64,000 nt of DNA. It comes from JBFLYC01 sp040756735. GTDB taxonomy: Bacteria > Bacillota > DSM-16504 > Desulfitibacterales > Desulfitibacteraceae. A program made the position numbers and the translations under genes. Where the stretch lies: NCBI GenBank assembly GCA_040756735.1, contig JBFLYC010000006.1:1-64000 (forward strand). The letters are read 5' to 3'. Of this stretch, positions 27,264 to 35,820 are shown piece by piece; positions within the stretch are counted from its first letter, which is position 1; every line of letters starts with the position of its first letter. Under the pieces are notes generated by a model. The model worked only from the letters and a program-made list of their open reading frames with translations. It did not search any database and was not told where the DNA came from.

Positions 27264-27920
27264 ATGCAAACTTTAGAAAGAAGGATTGTAAAGCAAAAGA
27301 AAGACCAAAGGCCGGTATTCCTGCTTGTATTAACCTTGGCTGTCCTTTTAACTTTAAATCTTGCTGCTGTAAACAGCAGGCTGGCCCTTTTTTGGATTTT
27401 TGGTTTAGCCTTTGGTTTTGTACTGCAGAAGAGTCGTTTTTGCTTTGCTGCTGCTTTGAGGGACCCTTTCATTACCGGAAGCACCTCGCTTCTTAGGGCA
27501 GTCATTCTAGCTCTTATATTAATGACAATTACCTTTCCCCTAATACAATATTATGGCTTAATTATAGGTAATGGTGAACTCCTAGGATTTGTACGGCCGG
27601 TTGGTATTCATACAGCTGCTGGTGGATTTTTATTTGGTTTTGGCATGGTTATTGCCGGGGGATGCGCTACAGGCACTCTAATGCGTGTAGGAGAAGGGTT
27701 TTCCATGCAGATGATAGCCCTTGGCGGATTTCTAATAGGAACCTTGTGGGGAGCATGGGATTATCCAAGGTGGGAAACTGTTTTTATCAAAAACTCACCA
27801 ACTATTCATCTTCCGGACATTTTGGGGTGGTCAGGAGCTGTCTTGCTGCAGATAGTTACATTAGGGGCTATTTTCTATCTGGCCAAAAAGTATGATGAAA
27901 GGAATAACATAATGTTATAG
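27264..27920 (+). CDS. YeeE/YedE (TsuA-like) transporter, half 1
   Basis: A 218-residue membrane protein of the YeeE/YedE family, corresponding to one half of the full-length transporter. Family motifs include KSRFCFAAALRDPF and GGCATGTLMRVGEG; the two cysteines match the sulfur-relay cysteines of thiosulfate importer TsuA. About six helices. Followed by a TusA protein and the complementary half, so the functional transporter is probably heteromeric. Thiosulfate is the known cargo of TsuA; YedE has also been linked to selenium by comparative genomics. Confidence 0.82.
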   Translation: MQTLERRIVKQKKDQRPVFLLVLTLAVLLTLNLAAVNSRLALFWIFGLAFGFVLQKSRFCFAAALRDPFITGSTSLLRAVILALILMTITFPLIQYYGLIIGNGELLGFVRPVGIHTAAGGFLFGFGMVIAGGCATGTLMRVGEGFSMQMIALGGFLIGTLWGAWDYPRWETVFIKNSPTIHLPDILGWSGAVLLQIVTLGAIFYLAKKYDERNNIML

Positions 27921-27932
27921 TGAGGGGCTACT

Positions 27933-28160
27933 ATGGCAGAAACAAGAATTAATTGCTTATATGACAACTGTCCTATACCTTTATTAAAGGCCATGCAGCA
28001 GTTGAAGAAAATGTCTGTAGGGGATACATTGGTCATAGAGACCGACCATAGTTGTGCCATGGTAAATTTTATTGAGTGGACACAGAAGAATTCAATTCCC
28101 TGCGAAATAGTTGAGGTAGATAATGGGGAATGGGAAATTATTCTGAGGAAGGTTAAGTGA
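27933..28160 (+). CDS. TusA/SirA-like sulfurtransferase
   Basis: A 75-residue TusA-family sulfur carrier. The CPxP signature with the persulfide cysteine is in YDNCPIPLLKAMQQLKKM, followed by the typical GDTLVIETDHSCAMVNF strand-helix. ATG 12 bases after the first YeeE half with GAGGGG upstream; its stop overlaps the upstream-most possible start of the second half. Such proteins (YeeD/TsuB, YedF) receive sulfur, or possibly selenium, from YeeE/YedE transporters. Confidence 0.88.
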   Translation: MAETRINCLYDNCPIPLLKAMQQLKKMSVGDTLVIETDHSCAMVNFIEWTQKNSIPCEIVEVDNGEWEIILRKVK

Positions 28161-28171
28161 GGGGGCACATT

Positions 28172-28687
28172 GTGTTGAATAATTATTTTAAAGAGCCCTG
28201 GTCTTATACCACTGGGGCTGTGGTTCTTGCCTTTTTAAATACCATGTTATTCATAATGGTGGACAAACCCTGGCAGATTACCACAGGCTTTACCTATTGG
28301 GCGGCCTGGATCTATCAGGGCCTTGGAGGGTCTCCTGAGCTGTGGCCCTATTTTGCTGAAAGCAGCAGCAGGGCTCAAGCATTGACCCAGGGTTTTTTTA
28401 GCAATGACCTTTCATTAATGGATTTCGGCATCATAGTAGGAGCGCTCCTTGCAGTACTGCTGGCTTCTCAGTTTAAATTCAAGAAAATTAAGTCCTTCAA
28501 ACAGTTTAGCGCAGCTCTGTTGGGTGGGATTATTATGGGTTATGGAACAAGAATTGCCATGGGCTGCAATATCGGGGCTTTCTTTAGCTCAATTCCTTCG
28601 CTTTCTCTGGGTGGTTGGGTTTTTGCCGTTTCCGCCTTTTTGGGCGCCTGGGTTGGCGGCAAGGTCTTGATCAAATACCTGTTATAA
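28172..28687 (+). CDS. YeeE/YedE (TsuA-like) transporter, half 2
   Basis: A 171-residue membrane protein, second YeeE/YedE half, with the motif RIAMGCNIGAFFSSIPSLSLGGW carrying the third relay-type cysteine. Start is chosen at GTG 28172, 6 bases after GAGGGGG; TTG 28175 is equally plausible and GTG 28157 overlaps tusA. Together with half 1 it supplies the three cysteines of TsuA on two chains. Confidence 0.82.
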   Translation: MLNNYFKEPWSYTTGAVVLAFLNTMLFIMVDKPWQITTGFTYWAAWIYQGLGGSPELWPYFAESSSRAQALTQGFFSNDLSLMDFGIIVGALLAVLLASQFKFKKIKSFKQFSAALLGGIIMGYGTRIAMGCNIGAFFSSIPSLSLGGWVFAVSAFLGAWVGGKVLIKYLL

Positions 28688-28722
28688 AAAAGGCTGCTGC
28701 TTATTAGCAGAAGCCTCTTTTT
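28688..28722 (+). terminator. Bidirectional terminator
   Basis: AGGCTGCTGC and GCAGAAGCCT form an interrupted stem flanked by an A-run on the left and CTTTTTTTT on the right. It serves the yeeE/tusA operon and, read on the other strand, the LysR gene whose stop lies inside it. Confidence 0.8.
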
Positions 28723-29597
28723 TTTGATTTAATAAATTCTGCAAAGTCCTTCTCTGGACCTTTAAAATTATAATCATGGGCGTGTACGAGAAAATAGTCA
28801 GCTTTAAAGGATACATTCATGATTTTTACTTCTTTTAATGTCCCCGTGGCTAACTCTTTTTTGATTGCTAATTGGGATAAAATAGAAAATCCTTTGCCGG
28901 CCATAACAGCTGACTTAATTGCTTCTGGAGAACTCAGTTCCATAATAATATTAGCTTCATCTAAAGAAACTCCATGATTTGCCAGAGTTGAAGCAATAAC
29001 TGCTTTTGTGCCGGAACCGGTTTCTCTAACAATAAGAGGCAGTTTTAAAAAATCTCCCAAGGTGATTTCGTCTTTGGTGAAACGCTTGGGAGATACGGCA
29101 ACCTTTAAACAATCGCTGGTAACTTTAGTAAAGGAAATATCCGGTGCATCAATTTTTCCCTCAATGATTCCTATGCGGGCTGAACCGTCGTTTATCTTTT
29201 TGATAACATTACTGGAGTTTAAAATGTCTAAAAGAATATTAACAGAAGGATATTTTTCCCTAAATAAATATAGGCTGCAGGGGAGGGCATATGAACCTAC
29301 TGTAGTACATGAGCTTACCACTATCTCGGTTTTTTTATTTTTCAGGCAATCTAATTGACGTTCAATATTTTCCTGGATGGCTAGAAGGGATACTGCATAG
29401 TCATAAACTACCTGGCCTTCTTCTGTGAGCTCAACGCCTTTATTGCTTCTGGAAAGTAAATTGACACCCAATTCTTTTTCCAATGCCTGTATCTGAATAC
29501 TCACACCAGGCTGAGACATGTGTAAGAGCTTGGAAGCTTTCGAAATACTGTTGCACCTGACCGTTATATAAAAGGTCTTTAGGTATTCCAAGTTCAT
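28704..29597 (-). CDS. LysR-family transcriptional regulator
   Basis: A 297-residue LTTR: N-terminal winged helix-turn-helix (about 1-60, NSISKASKLLHMSQPGVSIQIQ) and a two-lobed effector domain (about 90-290) of the CysB/CysL/CbbR type. ATG at 29597 has GAGGAGG about 7 bases upstream; a start 10 codons earlier lacks one. It is convergent with the yeeE/tusA genes and divergent from the rhodanese operon. Paired ATAA-N7-TTAT boxes in its own promoter region and before the GltD-HdrD gene are the likely targets. Sulfur or selenium effectors are inferred. Confidence 0.88.
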   Translation of the reverse strand: MNLEYLKTFYITVRCNSISKASKLLHMSQPGVSIQIQALEKELGVNLLSRSNKGVELTEEGQVVYDYAVSLLAIQENIERQLDCLKNKKTEIVVSSCTTVGSYALPCSLYLFREKYPSVNILLDILNSSNVIKKINDGSARIGIIEGKIDAPDISFTKVTSDCLKVAVSPKRFTKDEITLGDFLKLPLIVRETGSGTKAVIASTLANHGVSLDEANIIMELSSPEAIKSAVMAGKGFSILSQLAIKKELATGTLKEVKIMNVSFKADYFLVHAHDYNFKGPEKDFAEFIKSKKRGFC

Positions 29598-29619
29598 TGT
29601 ATGTGCCTCCTCTTGAATT

Positions 29620-29672
29620 GGGGACATTCCTTCATCTCCAAAGTTTAGGCTTGTAAGTGAAGGTGTGTCCCC
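29620..29672. repeat. Short palindromic GGGGACA/TGTCCCC repeat
   Basis: A 53-bp element with ends GGGGACATTCCTTCA and TGAAGGTGTGTCCCC, imperfect inverted repeats of each other. The ends match those of the larger repeats at 39.5, 57.3 and 60.3 kb, but the heptad arms are missing. Located just upstream of the LysR gene. Confidence 0.65.
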
Positions 29673-29706
29673 ATACCTCTTGTCATTAACTATAGTTATG
29701 AACAGT

Positions 29707-29741
29707 ATAAATATCGCTTATATAGTATAAATAACTGTCAT
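29707..29741. promoter_or_regulatory. Paired LysR-type boxes in divergent promoter
   Basis: ATAAATATCGCTTAT (29707-29721) and ATAAATAACTGTCAT (29727-29741), again ATAA-N7-TYAT and 20 bp apart, embedded in two AGTATAAATA direct repeats. Located between the LysR gene and the divergent rhodanese operon. Same box and spacing as at 24458-24492. Confidence 0.65.
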
Positions 29742-29919
29742 TATAAAAGCTAATGACCATATTATATACTCTTATTGTAATACTTCTATGTGAGAAAATA
29801 AATACCTTTACAAAGTTAGTATTTTTTTCAAACTACTTTGTGCAAAAAATCATTAGCGCAAGTCTTACGGTTAGTTTCCTCACATATCTTTAAACAAAAC
29901 AATAGGAGGAGGAGTTTTT

Positions 29920-30855
29920 GTGTTTGTGAAAAAAAGAGTAAGTTTGCTTTTAGTAATTCTACTTGTGATAAGTTTGCTTGCTGTTGGGTGCGGCCAGAAG
30001 CAGGCGCCATCTGTAACCGTTGATGAGCAAAACTATGCAAGGCCGGAAATGTTGATTGATGTAGCAGAGTTAAAGGAAATCTATAATGATCCCAATGTGC
30101 GAATCCTCGATATCAGACAGCCGGCAAAATATATACTTGGGCACATACCTAATGCAGTAAATGTATGGCGTCCTGATTATACAGTGGACTATGGCGATAT
30201 TACAGGAATGCTTTGTGATAAAGCCCGCTTTGAAGAGTTTATGGGCAGCCTCGGTATCAGCAACGATACCAGGGTAATCATCTATGATGATAAGGGTGTT
30301 TATGACAGCGCTAGAGTATTTTGGGTCATGTTTGGCTACGGACATGAAAAAATGCAAATTCTCAACGGCGGTTTGGATGCATGGGTAGCCACCGGTGGCG
30401 AAAACAGCCTGAAGTCGCCAAGTATTACACCAACTACTTATAAAGCCAAAGATTTCAACATGAATATTTATGCTACCTTGGATGAAGTTAAAGCTGCTGT
30501 TGATGATGCAAAAGTAGTTATTCTTGATACCAGGGCAGAAAAAGAGTTTTTAGGTGAAGAACAGCTCAAGGGAGCTTTTAGAAAGGGACGTATTCCAACT
30601 TCAGTATGGGTTGAATGGGATCAAAACCTCAACTCTGATAAGACTGTTAAAAGCGCTCAGGAGTTACGTGAGATGTACAAGGAATTTGGCATTGATAAGG
30701 ACACGGTTGTTATTCCTTACTGCCAGTCAGGTGTCCGTTCAACAGTTGCCTGGTTTGCGTTAAGATTGATAGGTTATGATAATGTTAAAAACTTCGATGG
30801 CTCCTGGATTGAGTGGAGCTACCATGAAGAACTGCCAATTGAAACAGGAAAATAA
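29920..30855 (+). CDS. Rhodanese-family thiosulfate sulfurtransferase lipoprotein
   Basis: A 311-residue exported sulfurtransferase: signal peptide with lipobox LAVGC (C24), then two rhodanese domains. The first (about 45-160) has no catalytic cysteine (IIYDDKGVYDSAR); the second carries C268 in PYCQSGVRSTVAW. GTG start 7 bases after AGGAGGAGG. It heads the operon with TVP38 and a YnjBCD-like transporter, paralleling E. coli ydjXYZ-ynjABCDE, where YnjE is a rhodanese. Likely acts at the outer face of the membrane on thiosulfate or related sulfane sulfur. Confidence 0.88.
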   Translation: MFVKKRVSLLLVILLVISLLAVGCGQKQAPSVTVDEQNYARPEMLIDVAELKEIYNDPNVRILDIRQPAKYILGHIPNAVNVWRPDYTVDYGDITGMLCDKARFEEFMGSLGISNDTRVIIYDDKGVYDSARVFWVMFGYGHEKMQILNGGLDAWVATGGENSLKSPSITPTTYKAKDFNMNIYATLDEVKAAVDDAKVVILDTRAEKEFLGEEQLKGAFRKGRIPTSVWVEWDQNLNSDKTVKSAQELREMYKEFGIDKDTVVIPYCQSGVRSTVAWFALRLIGYDNVKNFDGSWIEWSYHEELPIETGK

Positions 30856-30880
30856 CATTGTAGTAATAACTTGAAACAAT

Positions 30881-30909
30881 ATTGAGGGGGGATAGAATTC
30901 CCCCTCAAT
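30881..30909 (+). other. Intra-operon hairpin
   Basis: ATTGAGGGGG (30881-30890) and CCCCCTCAAT (30900-30909) form a perfect 10-bp stem with a 9-base loop between the rhodanese and TVP38 genes. No T-run follows. It may protect the rhodanese mRNA 3' end or reduce expression of downstream genes. Confidence 0.6.
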
Positions 30910-30961
30910 GTACTACTATCTAAATTGCTGGTTAACTGGTATTAGAAAGGATGGATTTACC

Positions 30962-31681
30962 ATGAATAAGGATGACAGCAAAAAAGGAAATAAACAGAAC
31001 AAACTAAAATTGTTTATTATTGCCGGGGCAATAGCATTAGTGGTAATTCTCTTAAAAGTTTTCGGAGTATTTGATTACATCAGCATTGAAAATATGACTA
31101 AGCTCACAGACTGGATTAAAGGTTTTGGAATCATTGGCCCCATCATCTATATTTTACTCTGGATAGCTGCTTGTATCTTTTTCTTGCCAGGACTGCCCAT
31201 TGCCCTTTTAGGGGGATTTGTCTTCGGTCCCTGGATGGGTGTAGTATATTCTTCTGTTGGTTCAACATTGGGAGCAACTGCTGCTTTTTTGGTAGGGAGA
31301 TATGCTGCCAGGTCCATGGTGGAAGAATGGGTAGCCGGTAATGAACAGTTTAAGAAAATCGATGAGGGTGTGGAGAGGCAAGGTTGGCGTATGTTAATGA
31401 TTACAAGGCTGGTTCCCGTTTTCCCCTTTAATCTGCAAAACTATGCGTATGGTTTAACTAATATCAAACTTCTAACTTATATTTTGGTTTCCTGGATATG
31501 CATGCTGCCTGGAACTATTGCTTTCTCTTTTGCAGGCGGCTCCATTGTAAGCGGGCAGGGAAACCTGGGTAAAACCTTTATGTATCTAGGAGTGGCAGCT
31601 GTATTTTTTGTGATTATATCTTTAATTCCCGGCTGGATACAAAAGAGACAGAAATTGGAAGGAGATAAGAAGGTTGTTTAG
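30962..31681 (+). CDS. TVP38/TMEM64 family membrane protein
   Basis: A 239-residue membrane protein of the TVP38/TMEM64 (VTT/SNARE-associated) family, as in E. coli YdjX and YdjZ. About five helices with the family segments FFLPGLPIALLGGFVFGPW and the PVFPFNLQNYAYGLTNI motif after a conserved R-L-V-P. ATG at 30962 follows AAAGGATGG. It overlaps the next gene by 8 bases. Transport or scramblase-like function has been suggested for the family; the substrate here is unknown. Confidence 0.85.
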   Translation: MNKDDSKKGNKQNKLKLFIIAGAIALVVILLKVFGVFDYISIENMTKLTDWIKGFGIIGPIIYILLWIAACIFFLPGLPIALLGGFVFGPWMGVVYSSVGSTLGATAAFLVGRYAARSMVEEWVAGNEQFKKIDEGVERQGWRMLMITRLVPVFPFNLQNYAYGLTNIKLLTYILVSWICMLPGTIAFSFAGGSIVSGQGNLGKTFMYLGVAAVFFVIISLIPGWIQKRQKLEGDKKVV

Positions 31682-32921
31682 ATTAGGACAAATAAGTATT
31701 ATTCTGCTGATTTTTGCAGTAATGATGGTTGGTACTTTCGGTTGCGGCAAGCAAAATAAAAGTTCAGATGACAACATCATGGACAAAAGCTGGGAAGAAA
31801 TTCTGGCTGAAGCCAAAGGTACAACTGTTAACTTTTATATGTGGGGCGGCGATGAGAGGATAAACAACTGGATAGACAGCTATGTAGCTCAGAACATGCA
31901 GGAACAGTATGGAATTAAAGTTAACCGTGTTCCCATGGATGCTGCAGAGTTCATCAATAAGCTTTTAGGTGAAAAGCTGGTAAACAGGACAAATGGGTCT
32001 ATTGATTTATTATGGATTAATGGTGAAAACTTCCGTACGGCCAGGAAAGCCGACATGTTATGGGGGCCCTTTGCCGAGAAAATACCTAACTACAACAAAT
32101 ACGTAGATAAAGATGCTCCTGACATTGCTTATGATTTTGGTTTTCCAGTAGACGGTTATGAAGTTCCCTATGGAAAGGCCCAGTTTGTTTTTGCCTACGA
32201 TACAGCTAAGGTTAGCAGTCCTCCTATCTCAAGCGCCCAGCTCATGGAATGGGTCAAGGAAAACCCGGGGAGGTTCACTTATCCGGAACTGCCTGACTTT
32301 ACTGGGAGTGTTTTTATTAGACACCTGATGTATGAATTGTGCGGAGGTTATGAAGCCTTTCCCTATATTGAAGAGGTAGATGTAGAACAGCTGGACAGCC
32401 AGCTAAAGCCCCTTTGGGATTATCTAAACGAAATGAAACAATACTTATGGCGTCAAGGAAAAACCTATCCAGCACAAATTGCCCAGTTAGATCAGCTCTT
32501 TGCCGATGGTGAAATAGACTTTACCATGACCTATCAACCTTCAAGGATTTCCGGCATGATTGATCTAGGTCTTTTGCCGTCTACAGTACGCACCTTTGTA
32601 TGGGATAAAGGAACTATTGCCAATACGCATTTTCTGGCTGTTCCTTTTAATGCTCCCAATAAAGGAGGAGCAATGGCGCTTGCTAATTTCCTAATGAGTC
32701 CGGAAGCGCAAATATCCAAGTATGACCCACTTCAATGGGGCGACATGCTGGCCCTTGATATCAATAAGCTGGAAACAAAATATGTTGAACAGATCAATAG
32801 AGTTGATCTGGGTATAGCCACTTTACCAGCAGATGTCCTGGCAGATCACAGGCTACCCGAGATTTCTTCTGCATACATTGAGGCAATAGAAGACCTTTGG
32901 AGGAAAAATGTAATGAAGTAA
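31674..32921 (+). CDS. YnjB-like ABC substrate-binding lipoprotein
   Basis: A 415-residue extracytoplasmic solute-binding protein of the YnjB type. Lipobox GTFGC (C24), then KGTTVNFYMWGGDERINNWID and DLLWINGENFRTARKADMLW, both typical of the YnjB group. TTG start overlaps the end of the TVP38 gene; AAGGAGAT lies 6 bases upstream. Cargo of YnjB proteins is not established; the rhodanese partner suggests a sulfur-containing compound. Confidence 0.85.
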   Translation: MFRLGQISIILLIFAVMMVGTFGCGKQNKSSDDNIMDKSWEEILAEAKGTTVNFYMWGGDERINNWIDSYVAQNMQEQYGIKVNRVPMDAAEFINKLLGEKLVNRTNGSIDLLWINGENFRTARKADMLWGPFAEKIPNYNKYVDKDAPDIAYDFGFPVDGYEVPYGKAQFVFAYDTAKVSSPPISSAQLMEWVKENPGRFTYPELPDFTGSVFIRHLMYELCGGYEAFPYIEEVDVEQLDSQLKPLWDYLNEMKQYLWRQGKTYPAQIAQLDQLFADGEIDFTMTYQPSRISGMIDLGLLPSTVRTFVWDKGTIANTHFLAVPFNAPNKGGAMALANFLMSPEAQISKYDPLQWGDMLALDINKLETKYVEQINRVDLGIATLPADVLADHRLPEISSAYIEAIEDLWRKNVMK

Positions 32922-32959
32922 CTTAAGAATAATGAAATAACTCAGAAGTAGGGAAAGCA

Positions 32960-33832
32960 ATGCAAAATAATTTAACTGCTTACTACAAACCATATATGCT
33001 GCTTGCTCCGGCCCTTTTGGTATTGGTAGTATTTTTCCTGGGGGGGCTTGCATTCGCACTGCTGCAAAGCTTTGGATACTTTCCTGTTATTGGCCTTAAT
33101 AAACTCTCCCTTGAATATTATTCTAAAGTGTTAGGCCAGAGGGAATTCTATGCCTCTCTGGGATTTACATTTTATATAAGCTTTGTTTCAACGGCGCTGT
33201 CAACAATTGTTGCTATCTATTTAGCAAATTATATGGTTAATCTAAAACGTAAAAACAAGTTTATTGACTTTCTGTATAAACTGCCAATAGCGGTACCTCA
33301 TATAGTAGCGGCTCTTATGGTTGTCTTTTTGCTATCCCAGGGCGGCTTTGTTGCACGCATTTTTTTTAAGCTGGGACTGCTGAATGAAACAGCACAGTTT
33401 CCTCCCCTGTTTTATTCGCGCAGCGCCATAGGCATTATTCTAATTTATATGTGGAAAGAAATACCTTTTATAACCCTCATGGTGTACACTGTTATGAATA
33501 ATATTCACAAAAGGTTAGGGGAAGCAGCTTCCACTTTAAAAGCTTCGCCCAGGGATGTATTTTACCAGGTGACCTTACCCTTGAGTATGCCAAGTATCAT
33601 CTCAGCTTCAGCCATTGTCTTTGCTTTTTCCTTTGGCGCCTTTGAAATTCCTTATCTTTTGGGTGCTTCCTATCCAAAGACCCTGTCGGTTTGGGCCTAT
33701 TTTAACTATATTTCTCCAGACCTGTTAAACCGTCCTGTAGCCATGGTTATTAGCATAGTATTAACATCGTTTTGTGTGCTGTTAGTGGGGGTTTATTATG
33801 TTTTCATGAAAAACTTGCGCCAGTGGGGTTAA
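32960..33832 (+). CDS. ABC transporter permease (YnjC N-half-like)
   Basis: A 290-residue permease with about six helices and a coupling loop RLGEAASTLKASPRDVFYQVTLPLSMPS (quoted in part). E. coli YnjC is one long fused permease; here the two halves are separate genes. ATG with GGGAAAG upstream. Four bases separate it from the second permease. Confidence 0.85.
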   Translation: MQNNLTAYYKPYMLLAPALLVLVVFFLGGLAFALLQSFGYFPVIGLNKLSLEYYSKVLGQREFYASLGFTFYISFVSTALSTIVAIYLANYMVNLKRKNKFIDFLYKLPIAVPHIVAALMVVFLLSQGGFVARIFFKLGLLNETAQFPPLFYSRSAIGIILIYMWKEIPFITLMVYTVMNNIHKRLGEAASTLKASPRDVFYQVTLPLSMPSIISASAIVFAFSFGAFEIPYLLGASYPKTLSVWAYFNYISPDLLNRPVAMVISIVLTSFCVLLVGVYYVFMKNLRQWG

Positions 33833-33836
33833 AGGA

Positions 33837-34688
33837 ATGTATAACAATAAGAGTAAGAGCAATGAAAGAAGTAACAGGGTAATCCTTAACTCATTACCCT
33901 TTAAAAAGATCATAGTGCTGCTGTTTTTCAGCATGTTGATGTTTCCCTTCATAGTTCTCATATTATGGGCTTTTAGCAAACATTGGCCTGCAGGGGCTAT
34001 TTTGCCTGTGGAATGGGGACTCAGGGGCTGGCATTACATGCTAAATCCACAAAACAAAATGCTGGGGGTAATAGGGGTTAGCTTTGGACTATCTTTATCT
34101 GTAACTTTATTAGCTATTATTATAAGTATTCCAGCAGGAAAAGCTCTTGGGCTGCATGATTTTCCTCTTAAGAATCTTGTTGAGATACTGGTCCTTGCGC
34201 CAATCATTATACCTCCTATTACTGTGGGTATGGGCATTCATATAGCTTTTATAAAATATGGGTTGGCAGATACCTTTTTGGGGGTTATGCTTATTCACCT
34301 GGTAGTTGTTCTGCCTTATGGCATTAGAATTTTTGCCAGCGTTTATAAAGCCATGGGCAGGAAGTGGGATGAGCAGAGCAGGGCGCTTAAGGCCAAGGGC
34401 TGGCAGAGGTTTTTATATGTCAGCCTGCCCATGCTGCGTCCGGGTTTGATTGCCAGTGGGATTTTGATGTTTAATGTTTCCTTCAGTCAGTACTTTTTGA
34501 CCTTTTTAATAGGCGGAGGGAAGATAGTTACGCTGCCCCTGGTGCTTTTCCCTTATGTTAATAGCGGCGACAGGGTGGTAGGGTCTGTAATAAGCCTGGT
34601 ATTTATTATGGTTGCTTTAGTGTTTATGATTGTAGTGGAAAAAGCTATCACAGACGGCAGACAGCAACCTCAATATTATTATCTGTAA
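33837..34688 (+). CDS. ABC transporter permease (YnjC C-half-like)
   Basis: A 283-residue permease with about six helices and a coupling loop EQSRALKAKGWQRFLYVSLP. A short basic N terminus precedes the first helix. Pairs with the permease just upstream and the ATPase 13 bases downstream. Confidence 0.85.
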   Translation: MYNNKSKSNERSNRVILNSLPFKKIIVLLFFSMLMFPFIVLILWAFSKHWPAGAILPVEWGLRGWHYMLNPQNKMLGVIGVSFGLSLSVTLLAIIISIPAGKALGLHDFPLKNLVEILVLAPIIIPPITVGMGIHIAFIKYGLADTFLGVMLIHLVVVLPYGIRIFASVYKAMGRKWDEQSRALKAKGWQRFLYVSLPMLRPGLIASGILMFNVSFSQYFLTFLIGGGKIVTLPLVLFPYVNSGDRVVGSVISLVFIMVALVFMIVVEKAITDGRQQPQYYYL

Positions 34689-34701
34689 GGATGGGATTTC
34701 T

Positions 34702-35820
34702 ATGGCTCAGGTCAAACTTCAAAACATTGATAAGTATTATTCAGGGGAGAGGATCATCAAAAGCCTCAGTTTTGTTATCAACCATGGAGAATTTGTAGCC
34801 CTGGTAGGGCCCTCTGGCTGCGGCAAAACTACGACTCTTAAAGTATTAGCCGGATTAATCAAACCTGAGCATGGGGAAATCCTCCTGGACGGGGTTGATA
34901 TAACATCCATTCCTGCTGAAAAAAGAGATATTGTCATGGTTTTTCAAGATCACCTGCTGTTTCCCCATCTTTCAGTTGGTGAAAACATTGCTTTTGGTCT
35001 CAAGATGCTGGGTATCCCAAGGAAGGTAAGAGAAGATAAAGTCAGGGTTTTGCTGGAAATGGTCCAGCTTCCTGGAATAGAAAAGAGGTATCCTGCCCAG
35101 CTGTCTGGAGGGCAGCAGCAGAGGGTAGCCCTGGCTAGAGCCCTGGCCCTGGAACCCAAGGTGCTTCTTTTGGATGAACCCCTTTCCAATCTCGATCCAG
35201 GTTTAAGAGATGGCATGAGGGAATTAATTTCCAGACTTCATAAAGAGTTAAATATGACCACATTATTTGTAACCCATGACCAGGATGAAGCAATGCTGCT
35301 GGCCGACAAGATAGCGGTTATGCTGGGGGGCGAGCTTGTTCAGTATGATACGCCTTTTAACCTGTATAACAAACCCATATCCAGGGAAGTGGCCAATATG
35401 TTTGGAATATGCAATTATATGCAGGGCTTTTTATATAATGGAGTTTTTCATGTACAAGGCAAAAAGTATTTTGTGCCCCACCTGACAATCCAGGGCAATG
35501 TGGAAGCATATATAAGAGCAGAGCATATAGATCTGGTCTCATCACAAAGAGGATGTCTTTTGGGTGTAGTCCGTGAAAGGAAATTTATTTGTGGTCACAG
35601 CATGTTCAAGGTTGATACAGAAAGCGGCGATGTAACTGCATTGGTGAAAAACCACCTGGATGTATCACCAGGGAGCAGGGTTAACCTGAAAATTGACTGG
35701 GAGCGTGTATGGTTTCAGAGTAGAGGTGATGGAAGTGAAGGTCTCTGTGATAATTCCCACATTGAACGAAGCTCAAAATATAAACACCATGCTGGAGATG
35801 GTCAGGCGGCTTGCGGGTGA
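34702..35820 (+). CDS. ABC transporter ATPase (YnjD/PotA-like)
   Basis: A 372-residue ATPase: Walker A GPSGCGKTTTLK, Q-loop MVFQDHLLFPHLS, signature LSGGQQQRVALARAL, Walker B LLLDEPLSNLDPG, H-loop VTHDQDEAM, then a C-terminal TOBE-like regulatory region (about 240-340). The last 30 residues (after about WERVWFQSR) lie in a second frame over the next gene, a 92-base overlap, and read as low-quality tail. The original stop may have been lost by a small indel. Confidence 0.88.
   Translation: MAQVKLQNIDKYYSGERIIKSLSFVINHGEFVALVGPSGCGKTTTLKVLAGLIKPEHGEILLDGVDITSIPAEKRDIVMVFQDHLLFPHLSVGENIAFGLKMLGIPRKVREDKVRVLLEMVQLPGIEKRYPAQLSGGQQQRVALARALALEPKVLLLDEPLSNLDPGLRDGMRELISRLHKELNMTTLFVTHDQDEAMLLADKIAVMLGGELVQYDTPFNLYNKPISREVANMFGICNYMQGFLYNGVFHVQGKKYFVPHLTIQGNVEAYIRAEHIDLVSSQRGCLLGVVRERKFICGHSMFKVDTESGDVTALVKNHLDVSPGSRVNLKIDWERVWFQSRGDGSEGLCDNSHIERSSKYKHHAGDGQAACG

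Noticed and set aside
27128..27496. A 122-residue plus-strand frame over the start of yeeE half 1
   Set aside because: Shadow frame; the YeeE frame has family motifs and continues to a normal end.
29810..29841. Inverted repeat ACAAAGT...ACTTTGT before the rhodanese gene
   Set aside because: Interrupted stem with a long A+T-rich loop and no T-run at the right place; too weak to call as an attenuator.
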